57,210 nucleotides of DNA from CAVOJV01 sp963696325 (GCA_963696325.1 CAVOJV010000013.1:1-57210); one strand, 5' to 3'. Shown: positions 1-10,215, counted from the stretch's first letter. The notes: generated from the letters alone by a model not told the origin. A program made the numbers and translations.

Positions 1-67
1 AGGATACGGTTTTATCGGAAACGCTGATAAGCGCGCGGCGGATGGCGATGGGCTTAGTTGGGGTAAT
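1..67 (-). CDS. purH: purH 5' fragment (left-arm copy, cut by window edge)
   Basis: The reverse strand reads the first 22 codons of the bifunctional purine enzyme PurH, matching the complete copy that starts at 45252. The window ends inside the gene. Two differences from the complete copy are visible. The start codon is ATT (bases 65-67) where the right arm has ATG, and a G is missing near base 9. A TATAAT box is preserved at 104-109 on the reverse strand. The ATT could be a sequencing error, a rare start codon or a real lesion. Confidence 0.8.
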   Translation of the reverse strand, partial: MTPTKPIAIRRALISVSDKTVS

Positions 68-149
68 GATGGGTCCATGGTCGGTCAGGGTCTGCAGAAC
101 GGGATTATAGCGGGTGAAGGGTGGGTAAGCGATGTTGACGGACTTTTTG

Positions 150-1832
150 CAGCAATTCTAAATGTGGCTTGCACATCGTGTTATTGTAGGTCTTCAGGGG
201 GTGTGTGATAGCCTCTATGGCTGATGCAACACGAGGCACAAGCCATGAGCTATCCCTTGGGGCCACCGGAGCCGCCCTTTAATTTTGAGACACTGGTGAG
301 CTACTTTCACACGGTGTTGGACGCCTTGCCGGATCAACGGACGGGGAACAACCTCGTGTATAGCATGAAGGATGCCGCGCTGGGCGCGTTTGCCGTATTT
401 TTCACGCAGAGCCCGTCGTTTCTGGCCTTTCAAAAAGCGATGCAGGGGCAAGGGCATCAGCAACGCCCAAACGCTCTTCGGGATGGGGGAGATTCCCTGC
501 GATAATCGCATCCGTACGTTGCTGGATGGAGTCCCACCGACGGTCTTGGACGCGCTGTTTGCCTCTATTTTCCGGGGGCTGGTGGCGGGCGGTTATCTGA
601 CCGAGTGGCGGGCGCTTAATGGCACGGTGCTGCTGGCACTCGATGGGGTGCAGTACTTTTCCTCGACAGTAATTCATTGCCCGAACTGTTCAACCGCCCA
701 GCATACTAATGGCACGGTCAGCTACAGCCATCAGGCACTGACCCCGGTGCTGGTAGCACCCGGTTATGACAAGGTCATCCCGTTGATGCCCGAGTTTATT
801 ACCCCCCAGGATGGGCATGACAAACAAGATTGCGAAACCGCCGCCGCCAAACGCTGGTTGCAGCACTATGGCGCCTGCTACCAATCCCTGGGGATCACGG
901 TGTTGGGGGATGACCTTATTGCCGGCAACCCCTCTGTGAACAGCTGTTGCAGGTAGGGTTCAATTTTATCCTGGTGTGTAAACCGAGCTCACACCCAACA
1001 CTCTATGACTGGCTGGCGGGACTTAAGGTAGAGTCTCTGGTACAGCGGCGCTGGACGGGACGGAGCCATGAAATCGATACCTATCGCTACGTTAACCGCC
1101 TCCCGTTACGGGACGGCAATGCGGCGCGGGAGGTGAATTGGTGTGAGCTCACCACCACTCGCGATGATGGCACTGTCCTCTATCACAACAGCTGGGTTAC
1201 CAATTACCACCTAAGCCGGGAGAACGTCAAAGCGATCGTTACCACCGGCCGGACCCGTTGGAAAATCGAGAATGAAAATAATAACATCCTTAAAAATCGT
1301 GGCTACCACTTCGAACACAACTACGGTCACGGTCAACAGTACCTGGCGTCGTTCTTGGCGACGCTCAATCTCCTGGCCTTTCTGTTTCATACCGTCCTGG
1401 AACTGATCGATACGAAATATCGACTCCTGCGCGACGTCTTACCCACCCGCCAAACGTTGTTCGACGATATCCGTGCCTTGACCCGCTATCTCTGCTTTGC
1501 CAGTTGGGATGACCTGCTCACCTTTATGCTGCGGGGACTGGAACGCGAGATACCCAACACCAGTTAAACTCCAGAACGCCTTAGCCGTACACCGAATCTT
1601 GCCTGCCGATGATCGGGTTGTCACTACCCCGAGGCGGTACGCTGACTGTCCCACGGCACTTCTATCCTCCAAGGTTGGCTGGCAGGCGGCTATCGCCCTG
1701 GATATCTGTTCTCAGTACGTGCCGCGGCAACAAGATGCTATACCTCTCGCTCGGTAGGTCACGATCAGGTGTCTGGTAACGGCTCCAAATCATTTCTTGG
1801 TAGGGCGTTCAGACCCACATTTAGAATTGCTG
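150..1832 (+). mobile_element. Complete insertion sequence, IS4/ISNCY-like, left arm only
   Basis: The element is bounded by inverted repeats beginning CAGCAATTCTAAATGTGG (150-167, and its reverse complement ending at 1832). It is flanked by a 9-bp direct repeat GACTTTTTG at 141-149 and 1833-1841. The right arm at about 45155-45187 shows the corresponding uninterrupted site, so this is a real, datable insertion into one copy. It carries a single transposase gene. The 9-bp duplication is in the range of IS4-type elements. I am not certain of the family, since related transposases are often filed as ISNCY. Confidence 0.85.
224..1567 (+). pseudogene. DDE transposase of the 150-1832 element, two frameshifts
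   Basis: The protein is readable in three pieces: 224 to about 445, about 455-956, and 947-1567. Changes of frame occur near 450 and near 945. Joined, it gives about 445 residues. Features include an aspartate in the segment LDGVQYFSS, a cysteine pair IHCPNC, a second aspartate segment VLGDDL, and a glutamate-containing segment WKIENENNN followed by HNYGHG. These fit the D-D-E catalytic triad of IS4-like transposases, which cut and paste DNA. The same kind of single-base frameshift is common throughout the window, so the gene may be intact in the cell. ATG 224 or ATG 245 could be the start. Confidence 0.75.
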
Positions 1833-1912
1833 GACTTTTTGGCTAATGTGGGGCTAAGGCCACTGGTCACAAGTTAAGGATTTTGAGAAGGCGGCCCTCG
1901 ATTCCCGAGTCT

Positions 1913-2127
1913 TTAGAGCTTGACAAGGGAGCAAACAATGTGGGCAGGGTCCGGACTCACCTCCATTTCCTCGATGGTGATGTCGTATTGCTCCGCACTA
2001 TCGGTGAAGAGTTTTCCCGTACCCGCTGTTGGATCGCGCCCTGCAAGACATCGCGCCGGTACTTGGGCGACCAAACCAAGTGGTATAGGGCATCGTAAAC
2101 CGCATGGGGTGTGCGTCGAAGGACCAT
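1913..2127 (-). pseudogene. IS200/IS605-type TnpA relic (left copy)
   Basis: The reverse strand, with frameshifts, reads a peptide of about 71 residues beginning MVLRRTPHAVYDALYHLVWS and then PKYRRDVLQGAI. This matches the N-terminal half of IS200-family TnpA, a single-strand HUH transposase related to the REP-associated enzymes. The HUH region, normally DHVH, reads DPVH in the fuller right-arm frame, so a metal-binding histidine is lost. The C-terminal half with the catalytic tyrosine is absent. It lies head to head with an IS1634-like relic. It is dead DNA shared by both arms, so it predates their divergence. Confidence 0.5.
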
Positions 2128-2524
2128 GCCGCCATGGTAACCCTTCAAGCGTTTTTCGCGCAGCATGACATCGAACTCACTTCCGACCCGACCAGTCAGA
2201 AGGCCCTTGCCCTCCGCTTCGAGCCACAGCCCCAAGCGGGTAGCCGCTATACGCATCCCGGCGTCTACTGTTTGCGCAGCAACGAAACCACTTGGGATGG
2301 CGAGCGGCTATGGCGCACCTATACCCTGCTGACGGACCTCGAAGCCGTGTTCCGCAGTTTGAAATTGGAGCTCGGCCTGCGCCCCCTGTTGCATCACAAC
2401 GAAAACTGGATCGATGGGCATCTGTTCATCACCGTACTGGCCTATCAATTCGTCCAGATTATTCGCCGCACGCGCAAGGAGAAAGGCAGCTTCGGCAGTT
2501 GGAACTCCCTGCGTGAAGTACTAA

Positions 2525-3861
2525 GGTCATTTCCGAGAAATAGTTTCCCCATTGAGGTAGAATATCTCTACCTGATTGATCACCGAGTACAACCATGCCA
2601 TCCGCTATCGAACCGACCGCCTTGCCGTTGCATGCCTGCCAAATCGAAGACCTGAGATTGGCGAGTTCAATGCTGTCGGGGGCGGAACGTCGCTCGTTCC
2701 AGGCGGCGATGGCGCTGAAATATTGCGAGGGTAATGCCCGCCAAGCGGAGCGGGTGTTCGGTGGGCCGCGAGACGGTGCAACTGGGCTTACACGAGCACC
2801 GCACGGGGATCCTCTGTGTAGGCGCGCAAGCGGCCTTCGGCGGGAATCGGCTCTGGGAAGAGCAACACCCCGAGGTCGCGCAAGCGCTGTGGGCGTTGGC
2901 GGACTCCCAGAGCCAACCGGACCCGACCTTCCGCACGAGTCTGCAGTACACGCGGCTGACGGCCGCGGAAGCGTTGGCCCAGTTGCGCGCCCAAGGGTTC
3001 CCGGAAGCGAGCTTACCCTCACCGAGCACGATGGCGGAGGTCCTGAATCGCAATGGCTACCGCCTGCGCCAGGTGATCAAGGCCAAACCCCAAAAAAAAC
3101 TCCCCGAAACGGACGCCATTTTTGCCAATATCGCGGACAAGGACGGGAAGCCCCTAGCGGGCGAGGCGTGCCTGGAGGATGGGCCAGTCATGCGCCTGAG
3201 CATCGACTGCAAGGCCACGGTGAAGATCGGGGAGTACTCGCGGGGTGGGAAAACTCGCGGCGACATCCAAGCCGCCGACCACGACATGGGCTGTGAGGAA
3301 AAGCAGATTCCGTTTGGGATCGTGGAGGAGGATAGCGGGCAGTTGTATCTAATGTTTGGAAGTTCCTTCAAGACCAGTGATTTCATCGTGGATGGCCTGG
3401 AGGACTGGTGGAAGGCTATCCCCGAGGAACAGCGGGCCAAGATGACGCACATCCAGCTCAAAGTGGACAATGGTCCGGAAAGCAGCGGTGTGCGCACGCA
3501 ATTCCTCAAACGGATGGTGGAGTTCGCCGATTACACCGGCAAAATCATTCAGTTGCTGTACTACCCACCGTACCATAGCAAATACAATCCCATCGAACGT
3601 TGTTGGGGGATTTTGGAACAGCATTGGAATGGAGCCAAGCTGGTGGATACCGAAACCATGCTGGAATGGGCGAAAAGCATGACCTGGAAAGGCATCCGAC
3701 CTGTGGTCAAATTGAGCAGAATGATCTACCGGAAAGGCATTTCACTGTCCAAAAAAGCTATGCGGGAGGTCGAGGCCAGATTGGAGCGCAACCCGCTCTT
3801 GCCTAAGTGGGACATTCTGATTCGGCCTGTCTGATAGGTATTTTCAATATCGGAAATGACC
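2525..3861 (+). mobile_element. ISAzo13-family insertion sequence, left arm only
   Basis: The 1337-bp element has terminal inverted repeats GGTCATTTCCGA (2525-2536 and 3850-3861) and a 3-bp target duplication TAA (2522-2524 and 3862-3864). The right arm has the empty site at about 44480-44490, where the IS1634-like gene continues. The insertion is therefore younger than the split between the two arms' source genomes. One transposase gene fills the element. Confidence 0.88.
2595..3834 (+). pseudogene. ISAzo13-family transposase, one frameshift
   Basis: About 412 residues. The N-terminal part reads in one frame from ATG 2595 (LSGAERRSFQAAMALKYCEG). The rest reads in another frame from about 2762 (GRETVQLGLHEHRTGILC), so one indel near 2760 separates them. 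The catalytic core is complete: first aspartate in MRLSIDCKATVKIG, second in LKVDNGPESSGVRTQF, and glutamate in the family signature PPYHSKYNPIERCWGILE. The protein ends at TGA 3832-3834, 27 bp before the right terminal repeat. Only the N-terminal frameshift argues against activity, and it may be a sequencing error. Confidence 0.85.
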
Positions 3862-4129
3862 TAAGTAGCCAATGCCGGGTCACCGCCAGCTTCCAGAGGG
3901 CCGACGGTCGCGCCCCTGCATGGTCCGCAAGACCACCCGGCCCGAACCCGAAGCGCTTGCCATCTACCGAGCTCTGAACCTCAACCCGATCCCAGGAGGA
4001 ATCCAGAAAACGATCGTTTGACCCTTTTCATCACCCCTTGACCACCATGCAGTGCCACTAACCGTTTCTTTGATTGGTAACATGCTGATATTTTGATCCC
4101 ATATCTTTTAAGGGGTGCGAAAATGGGTC

Positions 4130-4244
4130 AGGGCGTGTTCCCATATTCCGGCAACTCATTAAATGGGCAGACAATTTTTACTGGTCCGCATTTTGGCACC
4201 CCTTTAAAAATCAGCTAGTTGCATGGATGTCGTGAACACGCCCT
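4130..4244. repeat. Short inverted-repeat element (MITE-like), left copy
   Basis: An 11-bp inverted repeat AGGGCGTGTTC (4130-4140) and GAACACGCCCT (4234-4244) encloses about 93 bp with no reading frame. A second nested pair joins sequence around 4107-4125 with 4191-4211 (AAGGGGTGCGAAAATG against CATTTTGGCACCCCTT), so the region can form a long hairpin. It is present in both arms (44107-44221). This fits a miniature transposable element, but no target duplication is clear. Confidence 0.5.
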
Positions 4245-4518
4245 AGTACTTTTTTCCGTAATCTGAGGTTCCATGCCTATCTCCTGATACTCAGTGGAAG
4301 TTCGTAGGCCTGCCGATAACGCCTGTTCATTTAGCTGGCACCGGCAACTGAAAAGCTCTATGCCGCGGTCCCTGTGTTAGTGAGATCCGACTCGCTGCTG
4401 CGGCGGGCTACCCCACCGCGACGCTCCAAGGGTGATTCCAAAAACCGAGTTTTCCCGCTGCGGCGGTCCACTCGGTTACGGCGTTCAAAGGACGAACTCA
4501 GAAGGCTGGTGTTATCAA

Positions 4519-5973
4519 CTAAGATCGTTTTATCGACCAATCCCATTCCTGCGAGGTGAAACTCAACTCGAAAGTGTGGAAACGGACCCGGTCGCCATGG
4601 GTGAGACAAATCGGGCCCGTGATTCGGTGGCCGTTGACGAATGTGCCATTCCTGCTCTGTTGGTCAACAAGCCAATAGCCGAAGTGCTTGCGCTCAATCA
4701 CGGCGTGGTGGCGACTGATGGTGGGTTCGTCGATCACAATATAGTCGATATTGTCATCCTGGTGCGGTGGAATCCGACCGATAACAGTGACCTGAGCTGT
4801 GAGCAGATGAATCGTGGGATTAGTGGCACCGCTGAGATCATAGAGAATTGCCTGGGGCTCCGGCGGAACAGGTTGATCACTTCGCCCCTTCGGGTTCTGT
4901 TGACCAACTGACTGGACTTGAACTGCCCGCGCACGGGCTAGCATGAAGGTCATGAAAAGCATAAGTGCGGTAAACACCGTGATACCACCTATCGTCCAAT
5001 AGGGTACACTGTCGTAGGCCGCGGCCGCGGCCGCGGGCGCGTTGGTTGATGGCTCCTCGGCAGATTGAATTGAGATCAATTTGATTGGCCCTGCGTCTGG
5101 CTCAGCAGAACCGCTGACTGGCTTCTCGGCCTGTGCCTTGACTGACATGGCCGCGGATCCTGAGGCTCGTGGGGATTTGGCGATTTCCTGGGTCGCTTCC
5201 TTGGATTGAGGCGGAGCACTCGGACGTGGGACAGCCGGTGAGCCATCCGTTACTTTCTCTGCCTTTATTGTCGACTCGGATGCCGCCACCATTCGTGCTC
5301 GTTTACGGATGGTTTCACCGATTTCCTTAAATATTAAGGGTAGGTAACGTGCCTTCGCGACCCAGTAATAGACGCCGTCCGTTAACCCAGCGAGCACTTG
5401 GAGGAATAGCCTATCGGCGTTTTCTCCCAAGGCTACCGTGTAGATTTTGATATTGAAGGCTGTTGGATCCGACGCCAGGTATTCCTGAAGCACATTCGTT
5501 CTCTCGAGATCGCGGATTTTGTCTCCGGTATCAGTGGCCCCATCTGTCAAAAGGAGAATGGATTTGGCTGTACTCGTCCGTCCATTGAGCTTCAATTCCG
5601 AGATAGCCGTCAACAAGGCTTCAGGCATATTAGTGAAGGCTCCCTGGAAATTAACCTGGTTAATCTTGCTAATCAGAAAGTCGCGATTCCCGGCGGAAGC
5701 AGCTGTAAATGGTGCAACGATGCGGACTGTCTTATCGAAGATGAGCAAGGCGATGCGCGTTTCTTCGTTGGAATCACGGATGAACTGTATCATTCCCGCT
5801 TTCGCCGAATTTCCAAAGTCGTTCTTGCGCATGCTAGCGGAGTTATCGACCACCAAAACGACATCCCGAGGACGCGAAGGGGTATTTGATGCGGCTATGG
5901 CTACCGAAGGCAGTGTAAGTGTTAAGGCGATCCCCAAGACAAAGGACAATCGGAAAAAAGACATAGTAAACAC
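4519..5973 (-). CDS. VWA-FHA domain membrane protein (left copy)
   Basis: Left-arm copy of the gene described at 42010-43575. It has the same signal peptide, VWA domain, membrane segment and FHA domain. It differs at the C-terminus: after HTFE it reads LSFTSQEWDWSIKRS and stops at 4519. The right copy has GAGTTC-type sequence shifting the frame and runs about 37 residues further. Since FHA domains usually end close to this point, the short version may be the true one. The upstream gap of 256 bp is shared with the divergent kinase gene. Confidence 0.8.
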   Translation of the reverse strand: MFTMSFFRLSFVLGIALTLTLPSVAIAASNTPSRPRDVVLVVDNSASMRKNDFGNSAKAGMIQFIRDSNEETRIALLIFDKTVRIVAPFTAASAGNRDFLISKINQVNFQGAFTNMPEALLTAISELKLNGRTSTAKSILLLTDGATDTGDKIRDLERTNVLQEYLASDPTAFNIKIYTVALGENADRLFLQVLAGLTDGVYYWVAKARYLPLIFKEIGETIRKRARMVAASESTIKAEKVTDGSPAVPRPSAPPQSKEATQEIAKSPRASGSAAMSVKAQAEKPVSGSAEPDAGPIKLISIQSAEEPSTNAPAAAAAAYDSVPYWTIGGITVFTALMLFMTFMLARARAVQVQSVGQQNPKGRSDQPVPPEPQAILYDLSGATNPTIHLLTAQVTVIGRIPPHQDDNIDYIVIDEPTISRHHAVIERKHFGYWLVDQQSRNGTFVNGHRITGPICLTHGDRVRFHTFELSFTSQEWDWSIKRS

Positions 5974-6229
5974 CGACTTTTCTTAGAATTTAGAATCAGA
6001 GCAATAAGTGTCTATATTATATTATAATAATTTGTTAGTCTTCTAACTCTTGACGAGAGGACGATAAAAGCCCCGAAAATGAGCAAAGACCTCAGCGCGG
6101 CTTTGACCCGGTTTCCGTAACATTGCCACCATCCCTAGCAGAACATCCAGCTTGATATTAGGGTAGAGGCTAATAAATAATACTCGGATTTAAAAGTCTG
6201 CACGATCGCTACGGATACGGTGTCGCTGC
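5974..6229. promoter_or_regulatory. Divergent promoter region between VWA-FHA and kinase genes (left copy)
   Basis: AT-rich 256-bp gap between two genes that point away from each other. Overlapping TATAAT-like boxes lie around 6015-6030. In the right arm the same boxes are at 41957-41967. They lie about 50 bases upstream of the VWA-FHA start and are suitably placed for it. No matching -35 box is clear. Shared placement suggests joint control of the kinase operon and the FHA protein. Confidence 0.45.
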
Positions 6230-8126
6230 TTGTCTCAATTCGGAGTTGTGAATTTGTCACCAAGTCCAGACCTTACCCTTGTAGCGGTTCGAGCCAACTT
6301 GCCTAACCCTACCGGTGAGGCCAGGGTAAAGCGCGAAGGCGACATCCTCAATAATCGTTTTGAACTCATCAGACCGGTGGGTTTAGGCGGTACGAGCACC
6401 GTGTATAAGGCTCTGGATTGCCACAAGCTAGCAACCGGCGAGCAAGACCCCTACGTGGCACTGAAGATCCTGCACCCGAGCTTTCAGCTCCGCCCGGATT
6501 GGCCAATGGCGTTGCAGGAAGAGGCGAACAAATGCCAACGGTTGGCACATCCTAACATCGTCAAGGTGTACGGAGTCTACTGTGACGGGGCGACCGTCTA
6601 CCTCACCATGGAATATCTCTACGGTGAACCGCTCTCGGTGCAGATTCGCTCTGGAAACTTCAAGGGTATGCTGCCGGAGCCGGCGTTGCGCATCATCAAT
6701 GAGATGGGTAAGGCGCTCGCCCACGCCCACAGTTGTGGTCTTGTTCACTGCGACGTCAAGCCAGCCAATGTATTCCTCACGAATGCCGGTGAATTGAAGC
6801 TGATCGATTTTGGCATCGCCCGTGCTTTCCAAACCATGGATGTCAAGGCCACCATTCGCAGCGTCACAAAGCTGAGGCCGTTCAATGCGTTGACCCCTGC
6901 TTACGCGAGCCCCGATATCCTGGAAGGGAGGGAAGCGGATCCGCGTGACGATATCTACTCACTCGCGTGTACGGCTTATGAACTGCTGACAGGCGTGCAT
7001 CCGTTTAACTATCTGCCTGCAACCGAAGCGCGCAACACCGGATCTACACTGGCATTTCGCGAAGGACTGACACAAAAGCAATGGGGAGCCCTGCAGCGGG
7101 CGCTTGCCTTTGACCGGGCCAAAAGAACACCCACGGTCGAGCGGTTCCTGGCGGAGTTGAACCCAAAGACTGGCCTAACGGGGCGGCGACTCGCAATAGG
7201 TGCGGCCATCGTCGCGCTAATCGCTGGAGCTTGGAACGTTCACCTCTATTCCGGCAGTTCGTTAAGGTCGCAAGCCCGGCCTACCGCTCAAGCGGAAGGG
7301 AATGGCCACTTCGGGGTTACAGTTAGTGACAGCGATTCGCGGGCAAAACCGCAAGTGGCTAACGAGCGGAGCAACGACGTGAACACTACTGCAGCTATAC
7401 CTGCGACTTCCGCGACCGCCGGGCTCGCTAGTGAAGGAACCCAAGGCCAACCATCTGAAACCCTTTCTACAGCTGAGGGCGCTAGGGCAGCGCAGCCGAG
7501 CGAAGAGGCTCGCCGAGCCCAATATCTCGCCGCTCTATTGCAGATAGCGGAATGGCGGATGGCGGCAAAAAACTTTACCTTGCCTAAAAGCCAATCGGCC
7601 GCAGAAGTATATCGTGAGATACTGACCGTCGTCCCCAACCACGCAGGGGCACACGAAGGAATCGCACGCATCGAGGATTATTACAAAACAGCAGCGGAAA
7701 CCGCCAAAATCAACCAGGATTGGGACCGGGCCCGGGTCAACCTAGAGAAGGCCAGGGAAATTGATCCCACGGACCGAGGACTAGTGGAAGCGATGGCCGC
7801 GCTGCTGCAAGCAAAGCTTAAAGCAGAGACTGAGGCGATCGCACGACAAGGTTTAGAACAGGCCGCCGCCGACCAAAAAGCACCGCGCGAGTGGATGCAA
7901 AGGCAAGCTGAGCGCAAACAAGAAGCCTCTAGGCGCACTGTCAAGGGCAAGGCGGCACAAGCCAGTGAGCTTACAGTGAAACACTTGGCGCCAGAAAAAG
8001 CGCTGACGCGGCAAGCAAAACATGGCGTAGCTGTAGGAGCGGCTCGAAAAAGAGGCCAAGCGTGCGGTCGTATCGGTCACACGTTTAAACGCTCAAAGGA
8101 AGCCCCTAGAAGCTGCTGCCCCATGA
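6230..8126 (+). CDS. Membrane-anchored Ser/Thr protein kinase (left copy)
   Basis: About 631 residues. The kinase domain occupies roughly residues 42-300: glycine loop GLGGTS at 51-56, ATP-binding Lys79 in VALKIL, catalytic loop HCDVKPANV with Asp175, and DFG at 193-195. The usual HRD arginine is cysteine, so it belongs to the non-RD kinases and may not need activation-loop phosphorylation. A membrane helix spans about 321-340. The C-terminal half (about 420-560) has TPR-like helices, then a charged Ala/Lys/Gln-rich tail. TTG 6230 is used as start because it continues the frame; no better start is evident. An extra A near 8045 shifts the last 26 codons. Corrected against the right arm, the gene ends at TGA 8124-8126. 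It heads an apparent operon with the following genes. Substrates are unknown, but the divergent FHA protein is the obvious partner. Confidence 0.88.
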
Positions 8127-8302
8127 GCAGGCCTTTTGGGACATTTAAACGGTCTCCCGCTGGACACCGGGTTTGGCGAACAAGAAACAAGCCTGTGAGG
8201 GTTGGTCAGGTCTGCGTTGCAACTCTTAATAATACTAATAACCGGTCGTTGGACCCGCAGCGTTTTCCGCCACGATAAGCGAACTCACAATACAAAGAGA
8301 CA

Positions 8303-8629
8303 TTGCCCATGGTGCGAGGAGGTTTGACCTTGTTTCCCCATCGTTTCCTCGTCGATTTTGACGCCCAATACGCCTTTAACGGAAGCGATAGCGCTAAACT
8401 TAGGGATGCGGCCTTTATCGCCCAGGAAGAAAATTTTGAGCAAAACGGTGGGGAAGAATATTCACTGTTCGTGCACCCAGTGGATGGGTCTTTCGCACCG
8501 AAGGGCAAGCTCGATATACATTATAATGGTTCTTCTGTGGGCACCAATTACACGTGGGGAATCAAAACGGGGTCCGTCGACGGATTGCTGCCAGGAAATA
8601 TCGGGTTAGCCTTGGTTCTTGATCGATAG
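8303..8629 (+). CDS. Small unrecognised protein (left copy)
   Basis: Up to 108 residues (TTG 8303, or ATG 8309 giving 106), between the kinase and ATPase genes on the same strand. I do not recognise the family. It contains LFPHRFLVDFDAQYAFNG near the start, an acidic middle and a Gly/Asn-rich end (HYNGSSVGTNYTWGIK). No signal peptide or membrane segment is visible. The right-arm copy (39349-39676) has the same sequence with indels in the middle, around EEYSLF, that split it. The conserved position and same strand suggest it belongs to the operon. Confidence 0.55.
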   Translation: MPMVRGGLTLFPHRFLVDFDAQYAFNGSDSAKLRDAAFIAQEENFEQNGGEEYSLFVHPVDGSFAPKGKLDIHYNGSSVGTNYTWGIKTGSVDGLLPGNIGLALVLDR

Positions 8630-8696
8630 AGTCAGCCAAGCGCGGACTGACGCTGCGTGAACTGCTAGAAAAAATAGAATACAAAGAGGGAGTCTG

Positions 8697-9799
8697 ATGG
8701 TCGATCCAACGCTTGAGCTGCAGCACATAGACCAGTCTAAATATAAAGAAATGCTCTTTGACGAGCGTCCGCAGGCGGACGTTTATTATCCCGGCCCTGC
8801 CTACAAGAGACTAGAAACCACCATAGCGGCGGACATACGTGGCCATGCCAGCCTCATCGTCTTAACCGGGGAGGCCGGTACGGGCAAAACACCTCGTTAT
8901 TCGTCATATAAAAAAAATTGAGACGCGACTATTCAGCCAGTCCTCTTCAGCAATCCGCGTTTCACCTTTGCTGAATTCATCGGTTTCGATGCCTATAAGG
9001 AACTCGGCCCTCCTCAGCAATCCGCGTTTCAACTTTACTGAATTTATCGATTTCGCCCGCAAGAAAATCGGCCTTAAACGGTCCAAGCAGGCTGTGGATC
9101 GGGAACTTCAAGGTAGGCTTGAAGTTTTCCCAGCGATACTTGGGCACTCAAGGTCAGCAAGAGCCGTCTATCGCATGGCCGGACGTGGTGTTCTTTATAG
9201 ACGATGCGCAAGACATCGCTGAGGAAGTCTTGGTAGAACTCCTCCAGCTCTCTAAACTCCAAATTGCAGGCAGGCATGCTCTACAGATCATTCTGGTAGG
9301 GCGGCCGAAGCTTGAAGCGCTGCTCGGTAGGCCCGGATTACAGGAGCTGACCCGTGACAGCCTTCCGCCCTACAGGCTCAATCCCCTGAAACCTGAAGAA
9401 GTGGGTGATTTTATCGCCAAAAAGTTGAGTACCTTGGCTGGTCCGCGTGATGATCGGTTTTCGCCGCAGGCGGTCGCAAAAATCGCCTTCTACTCCCGAG
9501 GTAATCCGCGGCTAATCAATGTACTCTTTAGTACGGCGATTCTTTACCTCTAATCCAGAAAATCGTGAGCAAATCACGGCAGACGTCGTTGAGCAGGCAG
9601 TTGAACAGCTCGGCTCCGTCCCCTTAGCGACTGATCAAGAACCCTCTCCTGGCCCTCAGGGTGAAAACCGCTGTCGTTCACACCCACACTGCCTTCCAAA
9701 AGCAAACTGAGGAAGACCGTGATGAACTTTCGTTAACCCCCCGCAGATGGCGAAACCGCCAGCCTAATCATTAACTCATTCAATGAACAGGAGCAAGCT
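8697..9799 (+). pseudogene. AAA ATPase (left copy, several frameshifts)
   Basis: Left copy of the ATPase half of the gene at 37822-39282. It begins at ATG 8697 behind a GAGG-type ribosome site. The Walker A segment GEAGTGKT is readable, but the frame is lost at about 8890. Later pieces appear at 9119-9553 (Walker B VVFFIDDAQD, sensor region ILVGRPKLEALL) and 9519-9710. Several indels relative to the right arm explain the breaks. The function is discussed with the right copy. Confidence 0.75.
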
Positions 9800-10165
9800 A
9801 TGACCCGAACAGAGAGCCTCAACAAAGTACTAAAAGAATCTCCAAACCGGCTCACCCGATGTTGAAGCCAGTGCCTTGATCTCAGAAGACGGACTGATGA
9901 TTGCCAGTGCGCTGCCACAGGATCTCGACGAGACACGCGTTGCTGGGATGAGCGCAACGCTTCTCAACCTGGGAACCCGCGCGGCTGTTGAGTTGAGCGA
10001 GGTGAAGTCCAGGAGGTCATCGTCCGCGGGTTGAACGGTTATGCAGTCATGATCACCGCTGGCCGCGGCGTGTTACTACTGGTGCTCACCAATGAGAACG
10101 CCAAGCTGGGGCTGGTCTTCTTTGACATGCGGGAAGCGATCAACGCTATTAAGCGTATCTTATAG
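9800..10165 (+). pseudogene. Roadblock/LC7-domain protein (left copy, frameshifted)
   Basis: Starts at ATG 9800, preceded by AGGAG at 9788-9792. In the right arm it is the uninterrupted C-terminal part of the ATPase reading frame. The frame breaks here at about 9836 (an extra base in the Lys-Asn segment) and again near 9995. The readable parts include SALISEDGLMIASALPQ and NGYAVMITAGRGVLLLVL, the alpha-beta core of Roadblock/LC7 domains. These regulate small GTPases and related motors in bacteria (MglB-like). The strong ribosome site suggests the domain is also made alone. Confidence 0.75.
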
Positions 10166-10215
10166 GTTCCATAAGCCATTAGGATATAAGCTTCTTGGCG
10201 ACAGAAGGAGATGAC

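Larger units (their letters stand above)
2130..4021 (+). pseudogene. IS1634-like transposase C-terminal relic, split by a second IS
   Basis: The reading frame from about 2130 encodes VTLQAFFAQHDIEL and continues through YCLRSNETTWDGERLWRTYT, LTDLEAVFRSLKLELGLRP and GHLFITVLAYQFVQIIRR. This is the conserved C-terminal catalytic half of IS1634-family DDE transposases. The frame stops at 2521-2524 where an ISAzo13-like element is inserted. It resumes at 3865 with VTASFQRADGRA and ends with NLNPIPGGIQKTIV at TGA 4019-4021. The N-terminal half is missing in both arms. The uninterrupted counterpart is at 44334-44875. Confidence 0.75.

Noticed and set aside
150..1832. The two transposase frame changes as programmed ribosomal frameshifting
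   Set aside because: No slippery heptamer with a downstream structure is evident, two shifts would be needed, and single-base indels of the same kind break housekeeping genes nearby.
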